Translations under genes and position numbers: made by a program
The notes under the pieces: model-generated
Seen by the model: the letters and a program-made list of their open reading frames with translations, nothing else
Database searches by the model: none
What the model was told of the DNA's origin: nothing
DNA from: Paenibacillus odorifer
Lineage (GTDB): Bacteria; Bacillota; Bacilli; Paenibacillales; Paenibacillaceae
Reading direction: 5' to 3'
DNA length: 64,000 nt
Assembly (NCBI RefSeq): GCF_000758725.1
Contig: NZ_CP009428.1
Span: 4,588,001-4,652,000, forward strand
Part shown: one piece after another, positions 26,157 to 35,508 of the stretch
Position numbering within the stretch: the stretch's first letter is position 1
Layout: the number at the start of each line of letters is the position of its first letter

Positions 26157-26336
26157 TTACATAATTGAAACAACTCCGCCCAATAGGCCTACTAACATGA
26201 TGACAAAAGCAAGTATAGACAGTACAGCCTTAAGCAAGCCCTTGGTTTTGCTCCGAGCAAAAGTTATAAGAAATACTGATAATCCCATAATCAGCATCGC
26301 AATCAGGGATAACCACATTTTTGTCATCGGATCCAT
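26157..26336 (-). CDS. yphE: Small membrane protein, DUF2768 family (YphE-like)
   Basis: The protein has 59 residues and two hydrophobic segments (about 7-25 and 35-57) joined by the basic turn ARSKTKG, as in DUF2768. It is the expected neighbour between gpsA and spoIVA in Bacillus. The start at 26336 has GGGGGCT upstream. An ATG at 26351 would add five residues. Function unknown. Confidence 0.75.
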   Translation of the reverse strand: MDPMTKMWLSLIAMLIMGLSVFLITFARSKTKGLLKAVLSILAFVIMLVGLLGGVVSIM

Positions 26337-26470
26337 GGTCAAAGCCCCCATTCGCCTGTAATTTATTAGGGACTATTATATCATGACCTTATCCTTTTCT
26401 GTAAAAAAACATCATTTTTTATGTATTATTTTAAATAAAATGCGCTTTATGAGAATTATCATAAATATAA

Positions 26471-26519
26471 AAAAAAGCAAAAGACGACGGAATCATTCTT
26501 TGACCCGTTTTCTTTTGCT
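26471..26519 (-). terminator. Terminator after the spoVIF-like gene
   Basis: GCAAAAGA and TCTTTTGC pair, with an inner AAACGG/CCGT helix. On the minus strand a run of eight T follows. Confidence 0.8.
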
Positions 26520-26533
26520 CACCCAACATAAAG

Positions 26534-26809
26534 CTATTTTTTAAGCATCATTTTCATTAAAGACTCCATTGTGCTGGAACCTGCGCCGCCTTTTTTAACG
26601 GCATTGATAATCTCCTGCACAGTAGCTTCACTGACCGGCACTTTCGCCATTGATGACACCTGCTTAATTAACTGGCGGAGCTGGGCTTCATTCTGCGTAG
26701 TTCCTGGCTTTACCGTACTGGCTAGCTTTTTGACGGCACTTTCCGTAATGTTCTTGCCCGCCTTTTTGTTAATGGCGTTCAATGCATCCTTGGAAAAATC
26801 TCTGCTCAC
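26534..26809 (-). CDS. spoVIF: SpoVIF-like sporulation protein
   Basis: The 91-residue basic, helical protein (FSKDALNAINKKAGKNITESAVKKLASTVKPG, then LRQLIKQVSSMAKVPVSEATVQEIINAVKKG) resembles the stage VI sporulation protein F family, which helps late coat assembly in Bacillus. The call rests on recognisable spacing of the two helical blocks and on its place among sporulation genes. It is less sure than its neighbours. Confidence 0.65.
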   Translation of the reverse strand: MSRDFSKDALNAINKKAGKNITESAVKKLASTVKPGTTQNEAQLRQLIKQVSSMAKVPVSEATVQEIINAVKKGGAGSSTMESLMKMMLKK

Positions 26810-26875
26810 TTTTCATCCCTCCTCCGTCAATCCCCATTACAACATATGAGAATTTGCGGAAAAAGGTGAACAGGA

Positions 26876-27919
26876 TCAGGAATGCCACTGCTCCCAAGTT
26901 TCCTGGGAGATCGACTCAAGCTCAGGTTTACGATCACGCCCCATCAAGGCTTCAACCGCACTGCGTGGGCTTCTTCCTTGAAAGAGCACATGATAAATCT
27001 GATCCGTAATCGGCATCTGCACACCCAGTTTGAGCGAAATTGCATAAGCTGCTTCGGTAGTACGAATACCTTCGACTACCATCCCCATGGATTCCAGCAC
27101 CTCGGCCAGCGGCTTACCTTGACCAAGCATGGACCCAGCGCGCCAGTTACGGCTGTGCTGACTAGTAGCTGTCACAACAAGATCGCCAATTCCGGCAAGT
27201 CCGGCAAAGGTCAAAGGATTGGCTCCAAGCTCAACTCCCACCCGAGAGATCTCAGCGAGTCCACGGGTTAAAAGCGCTGCTTTAGCATTGTCCCCATATC
27301 CAAGGCCATCGGATAGGCCTGCACCAAGGGCAATAATATTCTTAAGAGCACCGGCAAGCTCTACCCCAACCTGATCACGATTCGTATATACACGGAAATC
27401 GTTGTTGATGAACAATTCCTGCGCTTCGGCGCTACGTTTGTCATCAGGTGAAGCAACTACAACTGTTGTAGGGCACAGACGTACAACTTCCTCTGCATGA
27501 CTTGGACCGGAGAGCACAACGATCTGCCCTTCGTCACAGCCCAGTTCCTCTGCAATTACGATAGACATCCGCTTATTGCTTTCCGACTCAAAGCCCTTCG
27601 TAGCATGGACACATAACATGTCATCCTTCCAGAATGGCTTCAGACTGCGAGCAACCTGCCGCATTCCTGAAGACGGAGCCACAATTACAACCGCCTTAGA
27701 ACCGGACACTGCCGTTTCCATATCCGTAGTTGCAATAATGTTAGCTGGCAGAGCGATGCCAGGCAGATACTTATTATTCGTATGAGAGCCATTGATCTCG
27801 GCAGCTTGATCAGAGTTGCGTGTCCACAGATAAACTTCCGAGTGGTTTGCAGCCAGCACACTAGCCAGCGCAGTTCCCCAGCTCCCCGCTACAAGTACGG
27901 TAACTTTATCAGACAACAC
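26876..27919 (-). CDS. gpsA: NAD(P)-dependent glycerol-3-phosphate dehydrogenase
   Basis: GpsA reduces dihydroxyacetone phosphate to sn-glycerol-3-phosphate for phospholipid synthesis. The 347-residue protein has the family blocks HATKGFE, SGPSHAEEV, GAGLSDGLGYGDNAKAALLTRGLAEI and AGIGDLVVT. One oddity is that the first Gly of the nucleotide-binding loop (usually GAGSWG) is Val here (VAGSWG). The start is GTG at 27919 or TTG three bases later, both just after GGAGGG. It overlaps plsY by 11 nt. Confidence 0.94.
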   Translation of the reverse strand: MLSDKVTVLVAGSWGTALASVLAANHSEVYLWTRNSDQAAEINGSHTNNKYLPGIALPANIIATTDMETAVSGSKAVVIVAPSSGMRQVARSLKPFWKDDMLCVHATKGFESESNKRMSIVIAEELGCDEGQIVVLSGPSHAEEVVRLCPTTVVVASPDDKRSAEAQELFINNDFRVYTNRDQVGVELAGALKNIIALGAGLSDGLGYGDNAKAALLTRGLAEISRVGVELGANPLTFAGLAGIGDLVVTATSQHSRNWRAGSMLGQGKPLAEVLESMGMVVEGIRTTEAAYAISLKLGVQMPITDQIYHVLFQGRSPRSAVEALMGRDRKPELESISQETWEQWHS

Positions 27920-28526
27920 GATTCCCTCCTTTAACTTTTGAGCCTATCTTGTTCTCACGGCCTTCTACGATCTTTACAATATTCGTCCGGTGCCGCCAGA
28001 AGGCGAAGACCGCAATAATAATACTGGTCCAGAGCACAGGTTGTGTAAATCCTGTCAACAATAAAGCCACTGGTGTCAGTGCTACAAAAATTAATGAGCC
28101 AAGGGACACGTAACGTGTGATAAAGATAGACAGGATGGCGATGATACCGGCGAGCAGCGCTGGCCATAAACAAAGCGTAGCCATAACACCGATCGTAGTA
28201 GCAATGCCTTTCCCCCCACGAAAACGAAAATAGAGCGGCCAATTATGTCCGATGATGGCAGCGATTCCGCAAAGAGCCGGAACCCAGGTTCCCCATCCGC
28301 CGACCCAGGTTCCTAACCATACAGCGGCAACCCCTTTCAGCACATCCAGCAACAGCACTAATATTGCAGGACCTTTACCCAATACACGCAGTGTATTGGT
28401 AGCCCCCGCATTTCCGCTTCCGTATTGACGGATATCAATTCCCTTTAGCAACTTTGCAAGCAGTACACTAAAGCTGACAGAACCAAGCAAATAGCTTACA
28501 ACGATAACCAGAAGTTCAAGCGCCAC
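27909..28526 (-). CDS. plsY: Glycerol-3-phosphate acyltransferase PlsY
   Basis: PlsY transfers acyl groups from acyl phosphate to glycerol-3-phosphate in the membrane. At 205 residues it has about five to six hydrophobic segments and the three PlsY motifs: GSGNAGATNTLR, NWPLYFRFRGGKGIATTIG and HRTNIVKIVEGRENKIG. It lies next to gpsA, which makes its substrate, and so the two form a short phospholipid unit. Confidence 0.96.
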   Translation of the reverse strand: MALELLVIVVSYLLGSVSFSVLLAKLLKGIDIRQYGSGNAGATNTLRVLGKGPAILVLLLDVLKGVAAVWLGTWVGGWGTWVPALCGIAAIIGHNWPLYFRFRGGKGIATTIGVMATLCLWPALLAGIIAILSIFITRYVSLGSLIFVALTPVALLLTGFTQPVLWTSIIIAVFAFWRHRTNIVKIVEGRENKIGSKVKGGNRVV

Positions 28527-28538
28527 ACTTCTTCTCCC

Positions 28539-29864
28539 CTAACCTTCGTTTTCGGATTTGCGCCGTGTAAAGAGACGGATTGGTGTTCCTTCGAAATTAA
28601 ACGCTGCGCGAATTTTATTCTCCAGATAACGTTCATAGGAGAAGTGCATCAGCGATGGATCATTCACGAACACCACAATCGTAGGCGGCTTCACCGCAAC
28701 CTGCGTTACGTAGTTAATACGCAAGCGACGGCCTTTGTCAGTTGGTGGAGGGTTAATCGCGATTGCATCAGATACAACGTCGTTCACCAAATGTGTAGTA
28801 ATGCGCAGTGCGTGCTGTTGAGATACATGCTGTACAACAGGCAGCAGTTTTTGCAAACGCTGTTTGGTTAAGGCCGACAAAAAGACAACCGGTGCGTAAC
28901 TCATAAACAAGAAATGGTCACGTATCTTAGTCTCAAAGTTTTGCATAGTCTTATCGTCTTTCACAATGGCATCCCATTTGTTCACAACAAAAATAGATGC
29001 TTTACCAGCTTCATGTGCATAACCAGCAATATGCTTGTCCTGATCGATGATGCCCTCTTCGCCGTTAATTACAACGAGGACCACATCAGCCCGTTCAATC
29101 GCACGCATAGCACGCATAACACTGTATTTCTCAATGTTCTCGTATACCTTGCCTTTTTTACGCATACCTGCCGTATCGATAAGCACATAACGTTGCCCAT
29201 CACGTTCAAAAGGAGTATCGATAGCATCTCTTGTTGTCCCTGCAATATCACTGACGATAACACGTTCTTCGCCCAAAATCGCGTTGACCAAAGAGGATTT
29301 CCCTACATTCGGACGGCCAATCAAAGCTACACGAATGACATCCTCATCGTATTCATCATCTATTTTCTCAGGTAGGCGCTCAACTACAGCATCTAGCAAA
29401 TCGCCGAGTCCGGTTCCGTGACTACCAGAAATTCCGATTGGATCGCCAAAACCAAGGCTATAGAACTCATAAATATCATCCGCACGCTTCATATTATCCA
29501 CTTTGTTGATGGCAAGAACGACCGGTTTACCTGAACGGAACAGAATCTGAGCTACCTCTTCATCTGAATTCGTCACACCACTCTTTGCCTCACACATAAA
29601 TACAATAACATCCGCTTCTTCAATCGCCAGCTCCGCTTGAACGCGGATTGATTTCAGAATTGTGTCTTCTCCATCAATTTCAATACCTCCGGTATCAATC
29701 ACACTGAACGACTTACCGTTCCAATCTGAAATACCATAAATCCGGTCACGTGTAATCCCCGGTTTATCTTCTACAATAGCTAATCTATCGCCAATCAGCC
29801 GATTAAATATCGTCGATTTCCCGACGTTAGGCCTCCCAACGATTGCCACAACGGGTCTTGCCAT
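28539..29864 (-). CDS. der: Ribosome assembly GTPase Der (EngA)
   Basis: Der is the tandem GTPase needed for 50S ribosome assembly. The 441-residue protein has two G domains, each with Walker A (GRPNVGKST near residue 9, GRPNVGKSS near 185), DTGG/DTAG and NKVD/NKWD, and the C-terminal KH-like domain. The start at 29864 ([10 protein letters not shown]) has AGGAGG 7 nt upstream. The frame is open 16 codons further. Confidence 0.97.
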   Translation of the reverse strand: MARPVVAIVGRPNVGKSTIFNRLIGDRLAIVEDKPGITRDRIYGISDWNGKSFSVIDTGGIEIDGEDTILKSIRVQAELAIEEADVIVFMCEAKSGVTNSDEEVAQILFRSGKPVVLAINKVDNMKRADDIYEFYSLGFGDPIGISGSHGTGLGDLLDAVVERLPEKIDDEYDEDVIRVALIGRPNVGKSSLVNAILGEERVIVSDIAGTTRDAIDTPFERDGQRYVLIDTAGMRKKGKVYENIEKYSVMRAMRAIERADVVLVVINGEEGIIDQDKHIAGYAHEAGKASIFVVNKWDAIVKDDKTMQNFETKIRDHFLFMSYAPVVFLSALTKQRLQKLLPVVQHVSQQHALRITTHLVNDVVSDAIAINPPPTDKGRRLRINYVTQVAVKPPTIVVFVNDPSLMHFSYERYLENKIRAAFNFEGTPIRLFTRRKSENEG

Positions 29865-29966
29865 ATTCATTCCTCCTGTCATCCTTACGTTACTCATCAT
29901 AGCAAAAAACATTTAAATTGGCTAACAATCATGTTAACTCTCATCAATCCTGCCGGTTCCGAAAAA

Positions 29967-30008
29967 AAGACAATCGGCGAACCCCCGTATCGAGGGCTCG
30001 CCGATTAC
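29967..30008 (-). terminator. Terminator of the S1-like gene
   Basis: AATCGGCGA..CCC/GGG..CGCCGATT forms a stem. On the minus strand TGTCTTTTTTT follows. It is 33 bp after the stop at 30041. Confidence 0.85.
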
Positions 30009-30040
30009 TTTACCCGTATATTCAAAAGCTCGTTTAGGGA

Positions 30041-31363
30041 TTAGTTATTACCCTTAAATTTGTCCAGCTTATCACCAAAACGTTCAGCAAGCGTAAAGCT
30101 AAGGCCTTCGTTGCTAAGGGAAACGTTAGGGTTGTTCAGAACTTCTTTAGGAGCTCTGTCTCTGCTATTGCTGCGTTCAGGTCTAGCAGATGGAGCTGGA
30201 GCTTCTTCAGTTTCTTTGATGCTCAGGCTAACACGTTTCTCGGATGGATTGAAGTCCAGAACTTTCACTTGAACTTCTTGTCCTTCTTTCAATACTTCGT
30301 GTGGAGTAGCGATGTGTTTGTGGGAGATTTGTGAGATGTGCACAAGACCTTCCACACCCGGAAGCAATTCTACGAACGCTCCGAAGTTCACAAGACGTTT
30401 TACAACGCCTGTTACAACATCACCGATGTTGATTTCGCCAGCAGCAGAGTCCCAAGGACCTGGAGCAGCAGCTTTGATGCTCAGGCTGATTTTTCCTTTT
30501 TCAGGATCAACCTTCAATACTTTAACACGTACTTTATCACCTTCAGATACTACATCAGAAGGTTTCTCTACGTGACTCCAAGCGATTTCAGATACGTGTA
30601 CAAGACCGTCAACTCCGCCCACATCAACAAATGCGCCGAATTGAGTCAGACGTTGTACTGTACCTTCGATGATTTGGCCTTCAGATAGCTCAGCCATAAT
30701 TTTCAGCTTGTTAGCTTCGAATTCTTCTTCAAGAACTTCTTTAGCAGACAAGATTACTTTGCTGTTCTCACGGTCAAGTTCTTTCACTTTAACGCGCAAT
30801 GTACGGCCTTTGTAATCGCTGAAATCTTCAACGAAGTGACGCTCTACCATGGAAGCTGGGATAAATCCACGAGCTCCAACATCAGCTACGAGGCCGCCTT
30901 TAACAACGTCAGCCACAGTAACTTCGAAAGCTTCTTGGGAAGCGAAGTATTTCTCAAGATCTTCCCATGATTTTTCACTATCAACAGCACGTTTGGAAAG
31001 TACAAGGCTTTCCTTGTTGTCGTTGATGCTGACAACTTTACATTCTACTTCCTGTCCAACTTCTACTGCTGCAGAAGCGTTGTCCAGTTGTACTGCGGAC
31101 AATTCGCGAATTGGAATCACACCGTCGTATTTATATCCAATGCTTACATAAGCTTGGTTATCTTCGATTTTGACGATTGTTCCTTTCACGGTATCGCCTT
31201 TTTTCAGAGAAATGATTTCCAAGTCAGCTTGGTTAGTCACTTCTTCTTCGTTAACGGCAGCAACTTCTTCTACAGCTCCGTTATTTTCTGTCACAGCGGA
31301 ATCCACCGCTTCTACGGATTCATTCTTTTCCGCAGCTTCCTGATTTTTAATTTCTTCAGACAT
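30041..31363 (-). CDS. rpsA: Ribosomal protein S1 homologue (four S1 domains)
   Basis: The 440-residue protein has an acidic N-terminus of about 45 residues and then four S1 RNA-binding repeats (about 53-120, 140-205, 220-290 and 307-375), each ending in a strand such as KVILSAKEV or KISLSIKAA, followed by a basic tail. This is the short S1 form of Gram-positives (YpfD in B. subtilis), which lacks the two N-terminal ribosome-binding repeats of E. coli S1. It probably helps mRNA binding. Confidence 0.93.
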   Translation of the reverse strand: MSEEIKNQEAAEKNESVEAVDSAVTENNGAVEEVAAVNEEEVTNQADLEIISLKKGDTVKGTIVKIEDNQAYVSIGYKYDGVIPIRELSAVQLDNASAAVEVGQEVECKVVSINDNKESLVLSKRAVDSEKSWEDLEKYFASQEAFEVTVADVVKGGLVADVGARGFIPASMVERHFVEDFSDYKGRTLRVKVKELDRENSKVILSAKEVLEEEFEANKLKIMAELSEGQIIEGTVQRLTQFGAFVDVGGVDGLVHVSEIAWSHVEKPSDVVSEGDKVRVKVLKVDPEKGKISLSIKAAAPGPWDSAAGEINIGDVVTGVVKRLVNFGAFVELLPGVEGLVHISQISHKHIATPHEVLKEGQEVQVKVLDFNPSEKRVSLSIKETEEAPAPSARPERSNSRDRAPKEVLNNPNVSLSNEGLSFTLAERFGDKLDKFKGNN

Positions 31364-31472
31364 GTGATTAGCCTCCTCGATTCAAAACCCCATTTATTTA
31401 AACCTGCGTATAGCAGAGTTCAAAACAAGCAATGCTTGATATTGCCACTTACACTTGATGATAGTATGTTCC

Positions 31473-31498
31473 AAAAAATAGCGGCTATGCCGTTATTT
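31473..31498 (-). terminator. Terminator after cmk-plsC
   Basis: AAATAACGG and CCGCTATT pair around a short loop. On the minus strand the stem runs into TTTTTT, 40 bp after the plsC stop. Confidence 0.75.
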
Positions 31499-31538
31499 AA
31501 TCAAAACATTGAGCAAAATTTATTGCTCTGCTCATCCC

Positions 31539-32126
31539 TTAACTAGCACTTGGTTTACCTGTCTCTTTCATCTCACGGATGCGATCCATAATGACATCGG
31601 TAACAGCCTCGAGAGATTCGCTCCCCGCACCGGCAAATTGACTAAGGTCTACAGGAGCACCGTAGACAACGACCATGCGTCGAAAGGGTTTATACTGGCC
31701 GATAATAGCCGCTGGAATAACTGCTGCGCCACTTCGAAGTGCAAAGCTAGCAGCACCCTTCTTGGCCACTCCGGCATCAGAGTTACGCGTACCCTCCGGG
31801 AAGATACCCATGACATTACCATTACGAAGTGTGTTAAGGGCCGTTTTTATGGATTCTTTGCTTACGCCGCCACGTTTCACCGGAAAAGCACCCAATTTAT
31901 TAATGAGCCAGCCAAGCACCGGAACCTCAAACAGTTCAGCCTTAGCCATATACTTTACCTGACGGTCCAGCTTAATTCCAATAGTCATTGGATCAAGCAG
32001 ACTAATGTGGTTAGCGCAGAGCAGTACCCCGCCCTCCTTTGGCACATTTTCTTTCCCCACAATCTTAAGCGGGAAAAGGATTGCGTAAATCAAGCGAAGC
32101 AATCCAACACAAATTGCATAAATCAT
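31539..32126 (-). CDS. plsC: 1-Acyl-sn-glycerol-3-phosphate acyltransferase
   Basis: PlsC makes phosphatidic acid. The 195-residue protein begins with a membrane-associating segment and has the acyltransferase motifs CANHISLLDPMTIG (HxxxxD), GAFPVKRGG and the FPEGTRN block, all in family order. It overlaps cmk by 4 nt, as the two are commonly paired in bacilli. Confidence 0.94.
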   Translation of the reverse strand: MIYAICVGLLRLIYAILFPLKIVGKENVPKEGGVLLCANHISLLDPMTIGIKLDRQVKYMAKAELFEVPVLGWLINKLGAFPVKRGGVSKESIKTALNTLRNGNVMGIFPEGTRNSDAGVAKKGAASFALRSGAAVIPAAIIGQYKPFRRMVVVYGAPVDLSQFAGAGSESLEAVTDVIMDRIREMKETGKPSAS

Positions 32127-32833
32127 AAATGATTTCTCTCCCCGTCAACATGAGATCTACAGTGGGATACAATGGCCTCCACAACTTGATCGATATTCAT
32201 TAAGGTCGTATCCAGAAGAATAGCATCCTCTGCACGGCGCAGCGGTGAAATCTCCCGTCCTTCATCCAGACGGTCCCGCTTTGCAATATCGTGTTCAAGC
32301 TGCTGAAGCGTCACCGATTCCGCGTCTCTCAGTTCCTTATAACGACGGAGAGCTCGTTCTTCCACACTTGCCGTCATAAAAATCTTTACCTCGGCATCCG
32401 GCAGCACGGTTGTACCGATATCGCGGCCATCCATTACCACGCCTTTGCGAAGCGCCATCTGACGCTGCAATTGACTCAGTCTGGATCTTACATCCTCGAT
32501 CTTCGCATACTGCGACACAAGGCCGCTAACCTGAAGGCTCCGAATATGTGGGGTCACGTCTTCCCCATTAATCAGCACCTTCTGAATGTCTCGTTCCGGA
32601 ATAAGTTCAATCACCATGTCGCGAACCTTCTCGTTCACTCGCTGCTGATCTTCCGGTTCAATGTCTTCTTGGATCATATACCAGGTGATTGCCCGGTACA
32701 TTGCACCAGTATCAACATAGATATAAGACAACTTCTGGGCTACCAATCGGGCTACAGTGCTCTTGCCTGCCCCGGCAGGTCCGTCGATGGCGACGTTTAT
32801 TCTGTCATAAGTATGTGTACCCTGCCTATCCAA
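32123..32833 (-). CDS. cmk: Cytidylate kinase
   Basis: Cmk phosphorylates CMP and dCMP. The 236-residue protein has the P-loop AIDGPAGAGKST, YVDTGAMYRA and VMDGRDIGT motifs. The start is taken as TTG at 32833 because GAGGAGG lies 9 nt before it, inside a longer open frame. The upstream ATG at 32863 has no ribosome site and would add ten poorly family-like residues. Confidence 0.94.
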   Translation of the reverse strand: MDRQGTHTYDRINVAIDGPAGAGKSTVARLVAQKLSYIYVDTGAMYRAITWYMIQEDIEPEDQQRVNEKVRDMVIELIPERDIQKVLINGEDVTPHIRSLQVSGLVSQYAKIEDVRSRLSQLQRQMALRKGVVMDGRDIGTTVLPDAEVKIFMTASVEERALRRYKELRDAESVTLQQLEHDIAKRDRLDEGREISPLRRAEDAILLDTTLMNIDQVVEAIVSHCRSHVDGERNHL

Positions 32834-32944
32834 CGGGGCATTCCTCCTCAAACACTCTTTCATAAAAAAACATCTAGCGTTACGAAAACTATTCCTGCAA
32901 TATCAAGGAGCACACATAAATTGTTATGCTTGATGATATTATCA

Positions 32945-32972
32945 AGAAAAAAGCAGGCATTGCCTGCGACTT
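32945..32972 (-). terminator. Terminator after the PilZ gene
   Basis: GCAGGC-ATT-GCCTGC with flanking AGTC is a short hairpin, and TTTTTTCTTG follows on the minus strand. Confidence 0.75.
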
Positions 32973-33039
32973 ATAAAATTATACCACAGTTTATACTTCA
33001 GTGCAAAATCAGACAGCTTAATAGAGCTGTTAAAAATGC

Positions 33040-33708
33040 TTATCTGTTGCGGAAATCAAACTGACGTTCGAAGCAATAACGGATAATTTTCTGGCGTTCC
33101 AAATCTGAAATAGCGACAAATTTCAACATGGCTAAAAGACGTCCATTCTCAAGCTTTTTAATGCGCACTACTTCACCTTCAAAATTGACATGCTCCGTGC
33201 TTCCGTTTCGATAAGGAACCAGTACCCAGCAGGACAATTTATTACCAACCTCCAGCTTAACCTGGTTATCCACCAAAAAGGAGATTCCTCCGCCACCAAT
33301 ATCATCTGTACGAACCAGGAACCGTTTGCCAAGGCTATCCTTCACAGCAAGCTCTAGATCAGCATTCACTCGAAAAAAGCTTCTTCTCTGGATCTTAAAT
33401 ATCGAATCTGTCTCCGGCTTTTGAATCCTGACCATACGAATTACATCTTCTTTAAAGCCCAGCACATAAGTATTAAAGTAATTTTTAATGCCACCCTCAG
33501 TTAAAAAATAGACCGAAAGCTCGTCCCCCATAAAGAGCCTTTTTAGACGACCATTGCTCTCCTGCATAGGAATTTCAATCAGAAATGCGTCTTCTTCCGT
33601 CTCTGCAATTCTTGATCTATATTCAACTTCTGCTTCAGCAGCGTCACTGGAAGCAACCTGTATGTATAGATATTCGTTAATTTTAGGATACAAAGATGTC
33701 ACCGCCAC
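33040..33708 (-). CDS. ypfA: PilZ-domain c-di-GMP receptor (YpfA-like)
   Basis: The 222-residue protein has an N-terminal YcgR-N-like beta domain and a C-terminal PilZ domain. It keeps the c-di-GMP contacts: the RRSFFRV arginine motif near residue 107 and DIGGGGISF near 136. The B. subtilis homologue lies in the same order next to cmk and slows motility when c-di-GMP binds. The ORF opens with GTG and no strong ribosome site, so the exact start is uncertain. It has its own terminator. Confidence 0.88.
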   Translation of the reverse strand: MAVTSLYPKINEYLYIQVASSDAAEAEVEYRSRIAETEEDAFLIEIPMQESNGRLKRLFMGDELSVYFLTEGGIKNYFNTYVLGFKEDVIRMVRIQKPETDSIFKIQRRSFFRVNADLELAVKDSLGKRFLVRTDDIGGGGISFLVDNQVKLEVGNKLSCWVLVPYRNGSTEHVNFEGEVVRIKKLENGRLLAMLKFVAISDLERQKIIRYCFERQFDFRNR

Positions 33709-33784
33709 ATCAGTTTAGTAATTATCACTAAGCCTGATTATAGCATGGGAATATCAGCCAGTCAGATATATTTTATAGATATTG

Positions 33785-33828
33785 CAAAAAAAAGGGACGC
33801 ACCCAACTGCTGGATGCGCCCTCCCTTT
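33785..33828 (-). terminator. Terminator of ypeB
   Basis: GGGAGGGCGCATCC and GGGTGCGTCCC pair, and TTTTTTTT follows on the minus strand. The hairpin touches the ypeB stop. Confidence 0.85.
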
Positions 33829-35186
33829 TATTTTGCCTCAGACCCCGAAGAAGGTCTGATTTCTTCCACAGACTCTTCAATTCCATCCTCAGCGTTAATA
33901 TAAATACGATACTTTGAGCCATTGACCCCTCCACCGAACTCGTAAGTCAAGACCTCGACGGAATCATCATTTTTAATCCAGGACAAGCGATTGTATTGCT
34001 CCTTGAAATCAGAATTCAGAAATTTTCTCGCCTCAGCAAGAGTAAGCTTTGGTTTTGGAAGCTGACGGTTGTCCTTATGCTCTTTAACATATTCGCTGGC
34101 CTCAAAACCGATGGTATCACCTGTATCCAGCCCCATACGAATAGTCATTTTTTCAGGATAAATCAATACATCATTCTGTTTGGTCACAAAGGTCAAATTC
34201 CCGATATTATCATAACGATCAGCGCTGACTGCAGTCATATGGGGATATCCTTTTTTCTCAAGAAACTTCTCGGCTTTGGTAACTGCTTCTTTAATAGATA
34301 CCTTGGCAGGTCCAATCTCACGGTTATCATAATAAGAGATCAGCAATCCGCCATTTTTTGTGAAATCCATACTGATGGTGTGCTTTTCATTCGAACCACT
34401 AACTGTTGCCGTATAGGATGGCCATTCGGTGTTCTTCCCATTTTCTTTAACATCGACTTTAGCGTTGGAGCCCGCATCCGCGAACTTCAATGCCTTACGT
34501 TTGATGTCTTCGGCAGTCACGGGGTTACCTCCGAGCATTTTGACGGAACGTTTATCGTAAATGCTTGCTACTGAAGGGCCCCAGTCTAGCTCAGGGTATG
34601 CGCCAACACGTTTATCCACCGTTTTGAAACCGTCAATAATCGTGTTGTCCTCCGCTTTATTTTCTGTTGCCAATGCCGTTTCAACATCCATCCAGCGCAG
34701 CCGGTTGCCAATGACTTTATTCTGTACCTCTTGCAAATCCTTAGAGATTTCTCCCGAGTTCTTATACAATGCTTTTAGATTACTCAATTCTCCATCTGTC
34801 AGAGGTTTTTTAGTGAAGTCACGAATCCCGGCTTTATAAGAAAAGTTGGAGATTTTGGACAGAAACTCCTCTGTTTTGCTAAATGGCAGCAAGGTCAGCG
34901 GCAGCTGATTAATCTCATTTTGGGCCTCACTGGTCATCCGCCACACATTGACGAGTCCTTTGCGGTGCATTCCGTTAGAAGCAGAATTAACCGCAAGCGT
35001 ATTTCCAAGCTCACCATGAAGACGGTCCACATGATAGGACAAATCGTGAAAGGCGCGTTGATATTGGTTTTCCGCCTTAATTAGTATTGAATTCTTCTCC
35101 TGGTTCTCCTGATAACCCCACACAAGCGCACCAATCAGCAGCAGCGCGGTCAGCGGGAACATTACAGCACTTAATCTTTTGTACAT
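33828..35186 (-). CDS. ypeB: Germination protein YpeB
   Basis: YpeB is a spore membrane protein with PepSY-type domains that holds and protects the cortex-lytic enzyme SleB. The 452-residue protein has an N-terminal anchor (residues 9-25), the long helical region (QYQRAFHDLSYHVDRLHGELG), and C-terminal PepSY repeats (ITAEDI-like, SIKEAVTKAEKFLEKKGYP, TLAEARKFLN). Unlike in Bacillus, sleB is not immediately upstream. A tiny zinc-ribbon gene and prsW are there instead. Confidence 0.92.
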   Translation of the reverse strand: MYKRLSAVMFPLTALLLIGALVWGYQENQEKNSILIKAENQYQRAFHDLSYHVDRLHGELGNTLAVNSASNGMHRKGLVNVWRMTSEAQNEINQLPLTLLPFSKTEEFLSKISNFSYKAGIRDFTKKPLTDGELSNLKALYKNSGEISKDLQEVQNKVIGNRLRWMDVETALATENKAEDNTIIDGFKTVDKRVGAYPELDWGPSVASIYDKRSVKMLGGNPVTAEDIKRKALKFADAGSNAKVDVKENGKNTEWPSYTATVSGSNEKHTISMDFTKNGGLLISYYDNREIGPAKVSIKEAVTKAEKFLEKKGYPHMTAVSADRYDNIGNLTFVTKQNDVLIYPEKMTIRMGLDTGDTIGFEASEYVKEHKDNRQLPKPKLTLAEARKFLNSDFKEQYNRLSWIKNDDSVEVLTYEFGGGVNGSKYRIYINAEDGIEESVEEIRPSSGSEAK

Positions 35187-35288
35187 AGGGCTACAAGACT
35201 CCTTTCGATAGCTTATTGGCGTTAGTTTGACAATAAACTAGGAGTCTTATGCACTGAAGTTGCTACACCATGTGACTATAACGTCCGC

Positions 35289-35435
35289 TCATGCTCTTTC
35301 TTCAATCTCAAAGCCACTGCTATTACTGCAAAGGCATTGTTTAAAGCCGGTTTGAATGATACCATGCTCTTTAATCCCTCTTAATATGTAGGTCTCACCG
35401 CACTGTTTGCAAACGATACGTACTTTTATACGCAA
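35289..35435 (-). CDS. Small zinc-ribbon protein
   Basis: The start is taken as TTG at 35435, because GAGAGGTG lies 7 nt before it, giving 48 residues, (M)RIKVRIVCKQCGETYILRG. It has two Cys pairs, CKQC near the start and CLC in GFKQCLCSN, so a small zinc-binding fold is likely. The frame is open to 35531, but the extra residues overlap prsW and have no ribosome site. Function unknown. It lies between prsW and ypeB, where B. subtilis has sleB. Confidence 0.65.
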   Translation of the reverse strand: MRIKVRIVCKQCGETYILRGIKEHGIIQTGFKQCLCSNSSGFEIEERA

Positions 35436-35508
35436 AAAAAGACACCTCTCTCCTCTCTGGAATTCCTTACTAGGAACTGCCCTTCGAATATAAGTGTGTC
35501 CATCTCGA

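Noticed and set aside
31509-32132. 207-codon plus-strand frame
   Set aside because: It is antisense to plsC, which keeps its acyltransferase motifs.
32291-33064. 257-codon plus-strand frame across cmk and beyond
   Set aside because: It overlaps cmk and the PilZ terminator on the opposite strand and shows no domain.
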